NCBI GenBank assembly: GCA_973895155.1 | Contig: OZ316894.1 | Span: 3,720,001 to 3,784,000, forward strand | Direction of reading: 5' to 3' | Source: Marsupella aquatica | Taxonomy: Eukaryota; Marchantiophyta | Length of the DNA: 64,000 bases | Shown here: positions 13,496 to 25,998 of the stretch, piece by piece | Position numbering within the stretch: position 1 is the first letter of the stretch | Layout of the letters: each line of letters opens with the position of its first letter | The notes under the pieces: model-generated | Seen by the model: only the letters and a program-made list of their open reading frames with translations | Database searches by the model: none | Told to the model about the DNA's origin: nothing | Program-made: the position numbers and the translations under genes

Positions 13496-14411
13496 GGCAG
13501 TTTGATATATTATCATAGAACCAACATAGAACGACGAAGGAGTAACATGAACTGTAATGAGAGGAGAGGAGAGAGCCAGGAAGGGGTATAGGGTCTGATA
13601 GAGGATGGAGTTAAACAAACAAAGTTTACCATTGCAGGTACGAGGCAAGGGGCTCAAGAGGGGGCATACTGGCATATGTGGTGACTTTTGAACAAAATTT
13701 GCAGTTGGGCAAAACAAAATTTGCAGTTGGCAGGAGTGGCGTTTGCAAAAGGCTTGAATATGAGGTGTTCACCATCAATGGAGCCCCAATGTCTTCCTAT
13801 GGGGAAAATTTTCCTATTGGCATTTGCATATGAGGCTTTTTTCCTGCCCAAGGTTTCCCTAATGGTTGTGTAGTTGGGTTCCTTGCACAGGATTTCCCTC
13901 TTGTCCCCCCCAAGTTACATTTATCTTGTGAATTTCCTTTGTGCTGGTTTCTACCTGTGATTGTTCTTCTTGATAATTTAGACCAGCCAGGCAAGAATGA
14001 GGTTTAAAATATTACCAATTTTGTATCCAATTTGACAAGTGCCTTGCTCTATTTGATGAAAATGTAGGAGTCTTGTTGTGAAGTCCTGGCTGTGTGTAGG
14101 AATCAATTAGTGAAGACAATCGATGCATGGATGGATCTACCAGGGACAAAGGAGTTTGGGGTGTTGCCAAGGCACCCGGCTTAAATCTGTTCCCTGGTTC
14201 CCTGGTTCCCTCACCCTTATGCTTTGCACTGTATTTTATTGCGCAGTACTCCCAAAATTGTTTTTTGGCTACCCAAAAAGACATGAAAGAGGATATCCTG
14301 GTGCCGTCTCAGTTTGCCCAATAAATAACTATAAAAAGTTCTGGACCCACTTAAAAGTTCTAGGGTACTTTTTCCTATAAATACAACGAATGTCCTAAGC
14401 ATCTGAATATA

Positions 14412-14578
14412 CATATCACATTGCCAACAAGACAGGAACACCAAACTGCGAGAGACATGGTTCCAGAGGCAAAAAGACCCAATAAAGTTGGGGGGGGGGG
14501 GGGGGGGAGGAAAGAAGGCCCCAAGAATACCAACAGGTCCAACAAGCCAACGAGTCCCCCTCAACAACAAGGGAACAG
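14412..14578 (+). repeat. Dispersed repeat related to the 53.9 kb array edge
   Basis: CATATCACATTGCCAA, GAGACATGGTTCC and GAGTCCCCCTCAACAACAAG occur in the same order as TATATCACACTGCCAA, GAGACAGGATCC and GAGTCCCCCTCAATGGCAAC at 53868-54005. The long G run at 14490-14507 interrupts this copy. Confidence 0.45.
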
Positions 14579-15469
14579 ACATAATAAGCAAAGAACCTAC
14601 AAAGAATACATGAAGACTAACACCCTATTGGGCGGATAATTGAAAAGCCTGATAGATCTCAGGAGTAAACCAGGTAGGAAAGTCAGGAAGTGTAATCTGT
14701 TTACCTTGGCTCTACAAAAGGAGAGTAAAAGTCTGGGTCCACTGAAGTGCAACATACACCCTCCGTGGAAAGAAAACGGTGAATACAGAAACAAGGGAGA
14801 AAGGATTCAGTTCAATACAAAAAATTGCACATGCTCAAAGGAAGTGATCTAAGATAGGGCGAAAAGCAAAAGAGTTTAGGGTTTAAATATAAATATGAAG
14901 AACATTGGAAGAATATGAGTGTAAACATTGACTTTTCACTGCGTTACATAATATTCTGACCTTGACTTATTTCTGAAATGAAAAAATATTGAATGTCTCC
15001 TGGGATGACTTATTTCGCGAAATGAAATAGGTCTCCTGCGCAAACTGGGATGACACTACGGTACAAGACATGTAGGGGATGCATGGATGGTGACGGGCGC
15101 CGCGCATGGAAGATGACTGATCCAGCATGGTACGCACAACACATACATGCGTGAAGCATGGAGGCAGTGAGATGCAAAATACACGATGACATCAGCCTGC
15201 TTCACGTGGCGGGGCAGGACAGGTGCGTGGGCTGGAAAAAGGTCGGGAGAATACGAGGTGAAACAGAGTTCACCAGGATTGCGGTAATTTCGGAGCTGGG
15301 GGCGGGTTTTTACGGCGCCGGAAAGAGGGGAAGGCGAAAATGGACGAGCGAGAGAAGACGAAGAAGCGCAGGGAGGATCGGGGGAGGATCGGAGTCTCAG
15401 AGTATCGGACAGGGGGGCATCGGCAGGGCCGCAGGGGAGAAGGCTGGGCAGTGAGACGGTCACGAACCG

Positions 15470-15545
15470 AACAGGACCGAACAGAACAGAACAGAACAGA
15501 ACGGGAAGGGACGGGACGGGACGGAACGGGACGGAACTGAACTGA
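15470..15545 (+). repeat. Pentanucleotide microsatellite (GAACA / GGGAC types)
   Basis: Runs of ACAGA-type units pass into GGGAC/GGAAC-type units without interruption. The two related 5-base motifs suggest slippage with a point-mutated unit that then spread. Confidence 0.8.
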
Positions 15546-17855
15546 GGAAAAAGCTATGGAGGACTGATGAATGTCGTGTCTGGGAGAGTACGCGACGCTG
15601 AAGATGATGAGTACTTTTTGAGGAGTGGTACTAGAAAGAGGGGGCTGAGTGGGGATGGATGGGGTTCAGATTTTGGGGGAGGAAATCCAGGAGATGGCCG
15701 AGATTGGAGAGGTGATGAGGGCAGGGGCATTTTGGGAAGAGTAGTGCGCAGCTCAGACGGAGAGAGGCAGAGTGGCAGAGAGAGAGAGAGAGAGAATGAG
15801 AGCGTGGTGAACGAAAGGTATGGTGGTCGTGTAAGTGGGGTGGAATGGAGGGAAGAATGGTAGCATTCACGGGGGGCTGGCGGTAGCGGAGAATGCAGAT
15901 GGCTGGGCGCCTTGAGATTCGGGATTTGGCGGAGGAGGAAGAAAGGCGGCGGAGATGGAGGGGGTTGAGGGAAAGGTAAAGAGGGCTTGGGGTGCCGACA
16001 GTACCACGAACACAGAGAGAGAGAGAGGGGAGACAAAAGGATGTGGTGGTGGTGACGAAAGTGGAGGGAGAGAGGCGGAGGGGAATGAATTTGGGGAAGG
16101 CGGCGGAGATGGAGAAGGCATCTAGGAAGTGCGATTGATGAATGAAATTGGTTGTTATTCGCCGAGGACTAGAACGTAATAATGGGGGAGAGCCCAGCCA
16201 GCCAGCCCACACGAGGATGTCGTAAAGACTGTGGCAGGCAGGAGGCAATGGGGAGTTAGAGCCTGAATGGATTGAGTGATGAGTACCGGTATTGGTAGCC
16301 AGACGTACAGGACTGTACATTTGAGAGAACGGAGCAACTGATGAGAGCCTTTGGGGGCAGAGTGAGTGCGAGATAGAAAAGGCGGCGGAGGGGCGGAGTG
16401 TGGAAGCGATTAAAGGCCAAGGGGGGGTGGTCGTTCCGTCTCTCGCTCTCTCCCTGGGCGGTATTGTAAAGAAAGACATTGCGGTGGTAGACCGTAGAGC
16501 GATTCGGTTCAAAGGAAGCCGAGATAAGCGAGAGCACATCACTAAAGGAGAGATCACCGTCTGTGGGAAAATTTTAGTTTACATCCGTTTATCCATCCGC
16601 CCATACACGAATAAAGGCGGCGGAGATTGGAGCGGATTTTGCAGAAGGTTGCAGCGGGACGAGGAGGATGGTTTCCTGCACTGCCCGCTAATAAATGGGA
16701 TGGTTTGTATCCACATCAGAGAGAGGATGTCACTGTAAAGTAGCATAGGGGAGAAGAAAGAGAAAGAGAGAAGAGAGAACAAGAGCGTGATCTCGCAGTC
16801 TGGATCCCTCTTTCCGCCTGCTGCCTGTCCCGTCTCTCTAGCGTCTCTCTAGATTGCAGAGCCAGCCAGAGAAAGTACACCGGTCCAGTATAGGTATGGC
16901 TAGAAGTAGCATACCTAGTAGTATACGATTGAGAGAGAGAGAAGAGAGAGCCAAAGTGTGAGAGAGAAAGAGAGAGGGGGAGAGAGAGAGAGGATCAGGC
17001 GGACACCAGGCACGTTGAATGAGGGCGGCATTCTGGTAGTAAGAGAATGAAAGATGGCCACTGTAGTAGTAGTAATGCGCAGTCTTGAGCTGCCATGTGC
17101 TGATCAAGACCCCAAGGGCTCCAATGACTGCGAGGTTCAGTATATCAACTGTGGATTCGAATCTCGACTCCACCACTGTTACTGCTCCTCTCTGGTGCTT
17201 TCTGCCTCCTCCTCCTTCCGACAGCAGCACCTGGTCGCTCTTAGGAAGGCACGAGAGGAGTGTTAAATGCGACTGAGAGGATCAAGGAGGATCAAGCTTT
17301 TAGTTTTCTTCATTCTTCTCCTTCCCTCACTTTCCACATGGAGCTCGAATCTGTTACCAATGGCATCAGTATTGCCTGACTCATTTTGACGTAAGCATTG
17401 ATCTGGTACAGTATTTGGGTCTCGCCTATATAGATCCCAAACGAGACTCGCAATCTGCAGAATTCTCTGTCCTGCCCATAAATCTACAGAGAGCGCTGTC
17501 TCAATACTTCGTAGGTGAGGGAGAAGCAGCATCCGCTGCTGTGTCTAGTCTCGACTTGTCTGTTCTCGGAGGAAGAGCTGAGACAAGTTAACGAATTCTC
17601 AAGTTTTCTCGGATTCTCGTTGGCAAAGGTGCATCCCAAGAACGTGAAGGAGCTGTGAGAGCATGGTGACTGAGATTCGTTAAGTGGCAGTAAAAGAAGA
17701 GAAGGAACGGAAGAGTGGGGAGGGGCCTATGGTGCTACTGAGACTGCTGCCGCCAAGAATTCCGGAGCAGAGATAGGTACTCATTCGCTGGCAAGAGAAC
17801 GAGCCAGATACTAGACAGAGAGCCGCTCTCGCAGGTTTCTAGTAGGGAAAGAATC

Positions 17856-19939
17856 ATGACAATGGGGACAGTGGTCCCTATGGCCCAGGGTGCTGAGGAG
17901 GTCGTGGTGAGATACTACAACAACGAAACTGATCTGGCGAGGGTAGTCGATTGGGAACGCAAATGCGAAGCAGGCCCCGGCGGTCAGATAGCACTGCTGC
18001 AGGACGTTCTGGGAGATCCACTCTGCCGTGTTCGACATTTCCCCACCTACTCCATGCTGGTAAAAACCCTCTTCCTTTAACCACGAGCCTCCCGACTCAA
18101 ACATAACCCCTTGGTCTGTTCAGCCTCCACTTTTCTCCTTGTTTCCTTATCAATACTGGATTGTGGTCGCATATCTAGACACCGAGCTGCTCATTGTATA
18201 CTCCGCATGAATAGTCTCGGAATTCCCCCTGCCGCGACTTTTCCCGATTTGATTACGAGATTTTCAAAATCCGTCGTCTACCCCTTCTCGTTCTCCCTCC
18301 AGTGTCCTACCCTTAATTTCCCTACATCTGGCTCAGGGTGGCCGGAATTTGCAAGTTGTTTTGGTAGGTCTTGCAAAGGTCAATCTTGTTGTCTTCTCTA
18401 CCTCTAGACCTAACTGTTCACCCGGGAATCGTTGAATGTCTTCGCATCAGTCCACCAGAGACTTCCACTGTTTTTCTTGAATTGTTTGCGTCTGTTTTTC
18501 CCACTCGAACGTCCCAACAGAGTGCCGAATTTATTTGAACCCAAGGTCTCTTCCGTCCTACATGTCACGAGATGTGGAGTGATTACTAAAGATCAATGTG
18601 TCTGCATTTGCAGGTGGCCGAAATTGGTACTGAGATTGTGGGTGTAATTAGAGCCGGAATCAAAGTTCTAGTCTGCGGAAAGAAAAGTGTCTCGGCAATC
18701 ACTCCGTGTGGTCGCTCTCTAACTTCGGTAGATGTCCCAGTCTACACCCGAGCTGGATACATCCTGGGGCTCCGCGTCTCTGCCGCGCACAGGTAATTAA
18801 ATTTCTCGATTTCTGCATCCAAGACTTCCCACTTTTTGATGATTTTCCTTGAAAGTTTTGGAGAGCCTTCTAAAGCCGAGGTGTATCGTTTCTACGGTTG
18901 TCGCCTTTCACATTGCTATGAATCGTACTCATTGGAGTTCCATTTTGCTCTGTTCAGGAGGATGGGCATTGGTCACAAACTTGCGGTAAAGATGGAAGAT
19001 TGGTGCAAAGAAGAAGGAGCCGAGTACGTCTACTTCGCCACAACCAAAGACAATGAGGCCTCAGTCAAGCTATTCACGAAGAGGCTAGAATATGAGCCGT
19101 TTAGAAACCCGGCGATTTTGATCCAACCCGTGTTCGTGAACTCTCGGCCAGCCCCCTCTCACGTAGAGTTTACCAAGCTCAGCCCCGAGGCCGCCATAGC
19201 CTTCTACCGGTCCCGGCTGGGCACGCAGGAGTTTTTTCCCGAGGACATTGATAAAGTGCTAAACAGCAAGCTCTGCGCAGGCACGTGGGTGGCTACTCTG
19301 AGGAAAGATCGACAAGGGGGACGATTTTGCTGTGGTGGGTCTTGCCGGGTTAGCGAGAGCATGGGGTCCATCGAGGAGTCGTTCGCTGGATGTGACCAAG
19401 GGATGACTCTTCCCGAGTCATGGGCCGTGCTCAGCTTATGGAAATGCAACGAAATCTTTAAGCTGGAGGTGAAAGGAGTTTCGCTGGTGAAAAGGTCTCT
19501 TGCCTATATGTCTCGAGTAGCCGAGAAGGCTTTACCATGGTTTCGCATTCCGTCCATTCCTGACCTTTTCACTTCCTTCGGAATGCAATTCATGTTCGGA
19601 TTAAACGCCGAGGGCTCCAAGGGGCACGAGCTCATGACATCTCTCTGCTGGCACGCACACAACCAATCTCGCGAGCTGGGCTGCCAGATGCTCATGACTG
19701 AGGTCGGCGCTGCCGACCCACTCAAGAAGTGCATCCCGCACTGGAATATGTTCTCGTCCGACGATGATCTCTGGTGCGTCAAGCGACTGGCAACGTCACC
19801 AGCAAACCATACAGCGAAGGACTCGAGGGGTGAACTGCAACTGCAACCACATCTTAGAAGATCATCCGAGAATTCAACGGACTGGAGCAGGGCCCCTGCA
19901 GTACCGGGGACCTTGTTCGTGGATCCCAGAGATGTGTAG
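17856..19939 (+). CDS. HLS1-like GNAT-family N-acetyltransferase (3 exons)
   Basis: The exons are 17856-18059, 18614-18792 and 18958-19939. Phases close exactly and give 454 residues. The protein follows Arabidopsis HOOKLESS1 (from memory, about 400 aa) from end to end. Exon 1 has the N-terminal DPxCRxRHxPxYxML-like block, and exon 2 has IVGVIRAGIKVLVCG. The acetyl-CoA-binding motif RRMGIGHKL is at about residues 128-136. Later come VYFATTKDNEASVKLF, EFFPEDIDKVLN, PESWAVLSLWKCN and the ending FVDPRDV. HLS1-type proteins act in the nucleus in hormone and light responses; the acetyl acceptor here is inferred. A Gly/Cys-rich stretch between the TLRKDRQ and PESWAV blocks looks lineage-specific. 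The ATG at 17856 was chosen because the conserved start follows closely; the ATG at 17862 is also possible. Confidence 0.9.
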
Positions 19940-22117
19940 CGAAGAGTTCAGTGCAGCGTAGGAGTAGGCTTAGTGCAGTTTAGGACATAGATTAGTTAGA
20001 TACCCACCCGTCCGACCGCCGCTCGTTGTCCCATGTAAAATAGAGGAGAGATTGTACATTAGCCCGGCCGGAAGCCAATCAACCAACCGCCAACCAGCGA
20101 GAAGAGACACCGCAGGCAACCAGTATATTTTGTAACATGCCTGATTGCGCTCGACCTTTTGAGTGCAGTCTTATTCTTGATTCGATTCGCCCTTCGCCGA
20201 ACCGTTTCCACACTCCAAAACTCTCTCGTCTCGCCCTGGTTCCTCCCTTATGATGATGATGATGATGATTTTGTCTGGTGTACCGTGTCCATTGATGTGA
20301 ATTCCGTCCTGTCCTGTCCGGGTCTAATTTTGATCACCCTGGTTTTCCGTATTGACGGAGTAGGTTTGCAATTTCGATTGCCATGCAACCGGAATCATTC
20401 TGTTTTTCCCCAGCGCTTAAATTGCCAGTTTTCTTCAAGAATTCGTCAATTTCGTTTGCCTCTTCCCAGTTGCGGGGGAGGGGGCCAGAAAGGGTTTACC
20501 TTGTGCCACTACAAGCGTAGGACAAACCGGCGAGATTTCTCGAATTCAGTTTTATTAGAATCCTGGGCGATTCACTCGGGAATCCGTGTTAATTCAGATA
20601 CCACCAACTGTATTTTTAGAAATGATGATGCAGAGACAGGAGTTCAGTGTCAATGATGAGGAGCATCAGAATGGAAGTCAAGGGGAGTGGGTGGAGAGTG
20701 TCATGTGGGTTTGAGGTTTTACCGAGGCTGGGAATGGAAAAGTTCCTAATACGATATTTGATAGAATTTCTCAGGAATGATGATGGCTAAGATGTGGAGA
20801 TTCAATAATGATGAGTATATTTGGGAGAAAAGGGGGGGGGGGGGCGGGCGGGGGGGCGGGAGAGGGCGGTGGCCGAGGTCAGTTTGTCGACGTGTGAGAA
20901 TAGCTTTGGTTATCATCATGGCTGCGATGAAAAATTTAGTGTTTCTCACAGGCTCTCTCTCGAAAGTGGTTTGCACGCGGCGGTTTGAGGTGGTGGGGAA
21001 GAGGTTGTTATGGCCGGGGACGAACTTAAAAGGTAAATTACGTTGCCATCATTACAGGCCCGATATGAGGGGAACTCATTGCCCGGATAAGAGAGGGCAG
21101 ATGGATATCTGCAGTTCCGACCAAACAAAGCTGGCTGTGTCCCGACTGGTGCTTCCGCTGCATGGGATCGATGATGGACTTCGCAGCCTTTTCTCCATCA
21201 AAAGCAATGCCTGTTTGCGTACTTAGCTTTCGAAAGTCATGGTCGATCACTAACGTCTCCGCTTATTGGCGCGTGATGTGTGACACTGACGGTAAGCGTG
21301 AAGCCTCTCTTCTCTGAGTGTGGTCATCACGGTGGCAAACTTGCCGTCACGAACGTTCTCACCATCGTGGCATTGTCAGCTTTCTTAATCGGGGCGTTAC
21401 TCACCACTCAGATCCATAGCTGTTGCATTTTTGCTAAGCTGGGCCTCCGATTGCAATCATGGAAGCTGGACTTCAATGGAGTAGCTCTCCAAGAGCTATT
21501 TTCCCTAGGAGAGCATGAAATTGTCAAAATCTTCTGGATAGTCTTTGCATAATGGCACATCCTGTCTGGGATGGGATGGCATGCATCATCCAGTGCACTT
21601 GATGTGATGTCCTACTGACTGACTGCCTGACTGACTACCACTCTATTCCCTGCTGCGATCATTGCGTGCCCCTCGTAGACCGTCATAATTACAAACTCGA
21701 TTCAACGCCATACTGTTATCATATTTTATTATCATCATCGTGCACTATTCAGTCTTAACAAACGGGATATCGACCTCTCCCTTGGGTTTTGTGAGTTCGT
21801 TCCACGATCGTTTTCCGATCCAGCTGTGTTTCCCAACACCCTCACTTCTAAACTCCACAGTTTCAATTTCTTGCAACGTGGACCGGACGAACTCCACGCT
21901 TTTCATCCTCGTTCAGAATCCCACCCACTTCATCTAATTTCTGCCCTCTTCGTTCTCATGAACTGAGAACTGTTTCGTCAACGAACAAGCGCAAATCAGC
22001 AAAAATCATTCCATCCCTCTCGTGCGAACCGTTTTGACAATCGTATGACTGATCTGTCTCTAATCTCCACTTGTTTCCACAGTCTCAGTACCGCATGCAT
22101 GAATCGAGAGCTGCAAA

Positions 22118-22249
22118 ACTGCACCGCCAACTTCGGAAACAATCTCACAATGCGCGCATCTGTTAACACCGCCAACTTCGGAAACAAGATCTCAATGCTC
22201 TCATCAGTTAACACCACCAACTACGGAATCAAGCTCCCAATGCTCCCAT
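22118..22249 (+). repeat. 45-bp tandem repeat, about three copies
   Basis: The phrases CACCGCCAACTTCGGAAACA, ACACCGCCAACTTCGGAAAC and ACACCACCAACTACGGAATC recur every 45 bases, each followed by a CTC-AATG-C-C-CATC type tail. The period is a multiple of three, so a short frame stays open through it, but nothing else supports a gene. Confidence 0.7.
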
Positions 22250-22499
22250 CGGTGAACAAGACGAAGGGCACGATCAAGAAGAACTTAAATTCTATTTCAT
22301 CACTACAATCTTAGACACATACATTTTGAGGACTTGAAGTGGATTCACGAATTCAGTTCACTCTAAAAGAAACCCCAATTCATGAGAAGTGCATTCAGTT
22401 CAATCTGATTGGCTGTGATATGTCGCATTATTATTATTAGCCAGTGTGTCCAGACCCAAAAGAGGTGAGGACATTGAAGCCCTTTGCACAATTTTCAGA

Positions 22500-22790
22500 G
22501 ACTCACTCGGCTTGCGCCCCTAATTTCAGTTACGTCCCCTACCAAAATGCTGTCCAAAGGTCCCATTCCAGAACAGAGTGAGTGTCTGAAGGCATTAACT
22601 CTAAAAAACTAATCCCTTAATATTAGGATCTCATCCTGCCTTCAATGCTCCCTTTCCACTTGCACCACTAACTTTGGTTATGCTCCGAGAATCACACTTG
22701 CACCCCTAACTTCAGCTATGCCCCGGGGGTCACACTTGTAACCCTAACTTTGCACCCCTAATTTCAGTTATGTTCCCGGAGTCAGTGTCT
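22500..22790 (+). repeat. Degenerate tandem repeat with CACCCCTAACTTCAGTTATG-type units
   Basis: Four to five diverged units follow the pattern TTGCACCCCTAACTTCAG, TTATGCCCC, GGAGTCACA. A second layer repeats: a phrase CCATTCCA...AGTGAGTGTCTGA...CTCTAAAAAA occurs both at about 22562-22610 and 22798-22845. Confidence 0.6.
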
Positions 22791-24249
22791 AGATGTTTCA
22801 TTCCACATAAACCAGTGAGTGTCTGAGTTCACTCTAAAAAATAAGCCCTCAATAGTAGCTTTTGATAAGATTATGTGCAGGAGATTATGCTATTAGAAGA
22901 TTGACTCCCGAACCCAAGAAACCCTCGAGAGTAACTTTTGATCACGATTCCAGCTAAATTAGGCTATTTTAACAGAATAACACAGATCACTAAGTCTAGG
23001 ACGTAGGCCTGCATGGTAGTTTTGATATCAATTATATAGTTAGATTACGTGATTTAACAGAATAATACGAAGCAGTAAGTTTTGAGATAAAATGGAGGCT
23101 GCGAGTCATGTGGGCTCTACTAAAACTGGGAGCTTCTAAAAATAGTGGAGGCATTCATTTTGACAGAATAATAATTAAGTAGGCCGACAAACAAAGCCTG
23201 CGCTCGTGAGGGTCTGATGCCGTCTGCACAGTCGCTTGTCGGTTGCAGTAATTATCGCACAATAATTAAAGCGCAGTTAGCGATGCATTCTTACGCATGA
23301 GATGAGTCATGTGATGGCATGTGAACCGTTGGAAGCCGGTTTGGGACGGTGAGGATAGCATACTGTACCTGTGAATTAATCTGGTCAGGAGGAATTTCAC
23401 GACAACATTATTACCAGACACAGTTTTCACACATGTGCATTAACGCTAGAGGGGCAGTTTTGGAATTGGGTTCCATGAAGGTATGCCTCGTCGTCCCCCC
23501 TCCAACCTTTCGGCCCCGTACCCTTGTTTTAACTTTCTGGGTTATTTGAGTTGTCCCCTTCTGAGTTATAGCTTTTTTTAGTGGAGAAGATTAGCGAAAT
23601 TTCTCTTCACAAAAGGTCTTGGTCTATTACTGGCCATAAATTAGACGAATTTTTGTCTTAGCTCACTCACCTTGTCCTCTATCCATAGATCCCACTAGTC
23701 AGACCATGTCACTTATTGTTAATTAAGGGAATCGAAGGGCGGCCAGAAATTAATCTTACGAAAATACAACAGAAAAGATTATTAGCATCTTCTCCTTCCA
23801 ACAAGGCGAATTTGTCACTTGGCCAAAAGGAAAACCCTTAAAATTACCCAGGTTTTCCAGCTGGAAGGTAGGTGACGGTGGGGGGGTTGACCTCAAGAAT
23901 AATAAGCTCTCTGCTAAAAGTGACTGCAAACTCCACTCCTTTAGGGTGCTTATAATCATTAAAGTAGATTGAGCATGTCATCTGGAAGATTCCCCTAATT
24001 TGGGTGTGTTCACACCCGGCTTCACTTTATTTTGTCCACAAACTTTTAAATTCCATGCATGACTCAGATCTTTTAATTCTCTTTATTGTTTCAAGTGGAT
24101 CCGCTTACGGCTTACTTCTCGTAGAAGTAAATACCTCTACAAAAGGGGGGGGGGGGGGTGGTGGGACTAACCTATAGCAGGTGCATAGGCCAAACCTACC
24201 CAATCCAGGAGGCGGAAAATAGAGAAATTTGATTGATGAGACCCCCAAA

Positions 24250-24310
24250 ATGAAACCTTACTTGATAGGACCCCTGAGTGATCCAGACCATTGATTGACC
24301 TTGAATCAAC
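24250..24310 (+). repeat. Dispersed repeat pair C, copy 1
   Basis: TTACTTGATAGGACCCCTGA, GTGATCCAGACCATTGA and CCTTGAATCAA match 40438-40490 (TTACTTGATGGGATCCTTCA, GTGATCCAAACCATTGA, CCTTAAATCAA). The resemblance continues in weaker form to both sides. Confidence 0.45.
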
Positions 24311-25051
24311 TTACCCAGAGCTGCAGGGGTACTATCAAGTAAATCAACTCATTTTGGGGTCCCTTCAAACAAATCCCTAGGCTAAAATAGGTGTCCTGAG
24401 AATGGAACCAGGGTAACCCTTCCAGAAAATATCCAGAGCTGAAGCAAAGGCAGATACTGTGTCCCTTTGGCTTTACAGGTGTTCCAGTTTACTGTTGAGT
24501 AGGGTTTTAGCTTCCTTACCGCTGGGTGAAGAGGGGTGGGGAGCGGTTCAGGATTTGGTTCTTTGATCTTCCCCGTTGTTTTGCCATTTATCGGGTCTCC
24601 TGCTGTTGGCATCCTGTCTCTTGATTTGGTAGTTTATTTTCTTTGAGACTGTGATATGCAGGTCCTACAAGAATTCATTAAGCTCCACAGGGAGCACTGA
24701 GGTTTGGGCCGTGACAACGACAATGAAAACAAACCTTGCATTAGATTTATTTTCTAACTCACAAATTGCTGTGTGGAAAAGAAGCTCTCCTGGCATCCTA
24801 GGTTGTCCAAAATGCTCTAGTCCACCTTTTCAACCTGAATTGAAATCTCAGCAAGTATTCAACTGCGCTTCCCTAATCAATAAAGGATCTTTACAAGGGG
24901 CAAATTATTTCAAGCAGTGCATGCAAGGTATCTACGTTTTATTTTTGGAATCAACCACAAACACACCTATTTAGACAGCAGGAAAAGGATGCATCCTGTT
25001 TGCGCTAGCCCATAGTGACTCTAAGGACGACTTTCCCTTTCCATTCTGCAC

Positions 25052-25055
25052 TTAA
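25052..25055. other. TTAA target-site duplication, left
   Basis: The TTAA directly precedes the left terminal repeat and is matched by the TTAA at 39847-39850 directly after the right one. One further flanking base is also symmetric (C before, G after), which may reflect target preference. Confidence 0.8.
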
Positions 25056-25070
25056 ACCGCCACTGTCCAT
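25056..25070 (+). repeat. Left terminal inverted repeat
   Basis: ACCGCCACTGTCCAT is an exact reverse complement of 39832-39846. The identity ends after 15 bases (ATAAATAT follows on the left; the corresponding right-hand sequence is CAAAGAAA). Confidence 0.85.
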
Positions 25071-25264
25071 ATAAATATCAGAAGGGGACAAGTTCCGGTC
25101 AGCTCATTCTCTCCAGAGGTGCCCAGCAAAGGCCAGGCTTCCGATTCTCAGCCAGAGCCGGCTAGCCCCAGCCAAAGGCTCCGCAAAACACTGCGTCCGT
25201 AGTTAGTACGTGGCAGTGCTGTGAAACGGGCCTGTGCAATCCTGAGTGGGTTTGTGAGTGGGGT

Positions 25265-25534
25265 GGTCACCGTGAGAAGGTGCTGCCATAGCCATCGACA
25301 AGGGGGACCCCACCGAACGAAGAAAGGACGAGAATTTGTTGTTTTCGTCGTGGCAAAGGAAAGTGGGAGTAAACTACTGAAAGCCTACGGCTCTCGTGTC
25401 GGTCTGCTAAGGCCAGCTTTGCTCTGCGGCCGGGGGCGGGCGTGGTTCAAGATTGGATTGGGAGCAGCACCATTCATCGATGGCGTGCATTGCCCCGAGA
25501 AGGTCACCGTGAGAAGGTGCTGCCATAGCCATCG
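25265..25534 (+). repeat. 33-bp direct repeat in the left subterminal region
   Basis: The copies at 25265-25297 and 25502-25534 are identical over 33 bases (GGTCACCGTGAGAAGGTGCT, then GCCATAGCCATCG), 237 bases apart. A second short pair, GCTGGGCTGGAAAA, follows near 25548 and 25606. Subterminal repeats are common transposase-binding sites in DNA transposons; that role is inferred. Confidence 0.75.
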
Positions 25535-25701
25535 GGGTTGATCAGTAGGCTGGGCTGGAAAATCTGCTGCTAAAGCTATGGACGTTCGTCACAGACGTGC
25601 TCTGCTGGGCTGGAAAAGCATCCAAGCTAAAAACATTCCAGGACTTCAAGCATGCTCGCGACACTAATGCTTATCACTAACAAAACTGCATCCTTCTTGA
25701 C

Positions 25702-25998
25702 TTGCCGAATCCCGCTGCCAATCCATTCAATGTGGGGGCGGAAAGTCACAAACATCTCTTCAAATTGCACAACATCACACCAACAGTAGTCGCAACTCAG
25801 ATTTGCAAGTATGGTTCACTGCGTCACATCGCAGCATCCTCACAGCCCCACTGTCATGGACATGCCCAATGGCCCCGAATGTTGACCATTACCCAGAGCC
25901 ATGTTGACCATTACGTGATCTTCCAAGATTTTATTGACTATACAGCCAATGTGCATAATCGCTCACCATGGGATGCTTCGTCTTACGAAGTGGAGTAG
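25702..25998 (+). CDS. Unrecognised 98-residue ORF inside the transposon
   Basis: The frame begins MPNPAANPFNVGAESHKHLF and has an ordinary amino-acid mix (HNITPT, HYVIFQDFIDYTANVHN). It could be a decayed exon of a second gene of the element or a remnant of an older insertion. I recognise no domain and no clear splice partners. It is listed because it is the best coding-like stretch between the left end and the transposase. Confidence 0.25.
   Translation: MPNPAANPFNVGAESHKHLFKLHNITPTVVATQICKYGSLRHIAASSQPHCHGHAQWPRMLTITQSHVDHYVIFQDFIDYTANVHNRSPWDASSYEVE

Larger units (their letters stand above)
13496..17855. other. Repeat-rich and purine-rich region upstream of the HLS1-like gene
   Basis: No gene is recognised. 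It contains an 18-G run at 14490-14507, a segment related to 53868-54005, a pentanucleotide array at 15470-15545, and many GA runs (near 15777, 16015 and 16928-16993). The long frames on either strand between 15.1 and 16.6 kb are low in complexity and caused by purine/pyrimidine bias. The right part probably holds the promoter and 5' leader of the HLS1-like gene, but I could not place a start site. Confidence 0.5.
19940..25051. other. Intergenic region, no gene recognised
   Basis: The first few hundred bases are probably the 3' UTR of the HLS1-like gene. The rest has only short overlapping frames without domains. It holds a 13-G run (20832-20844), two small tandem arrays (22118-22249 and 22500-22790), a 14-G run (24145-24158) and one member of dispersed pair C (24250-24310). 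Confidence 0.55.

Noticed and set aside
15056-16557. Long overlapping frames on both strands (up to 308 codons)
   Set aside because: Composition is Ser/Pro/Leu on one strand and Gly/Glu/Arg on the other, the result of purine/pyrimidine bias and GA repeats; no domain or splice logic.
20159-20656. 165-codon plus-strand frame after the HLS1-like gene
   Set aside because: It lies where the 3' UTR is expected, has a low-complexity Asp run from a GAT repeat and no recognisable domain.
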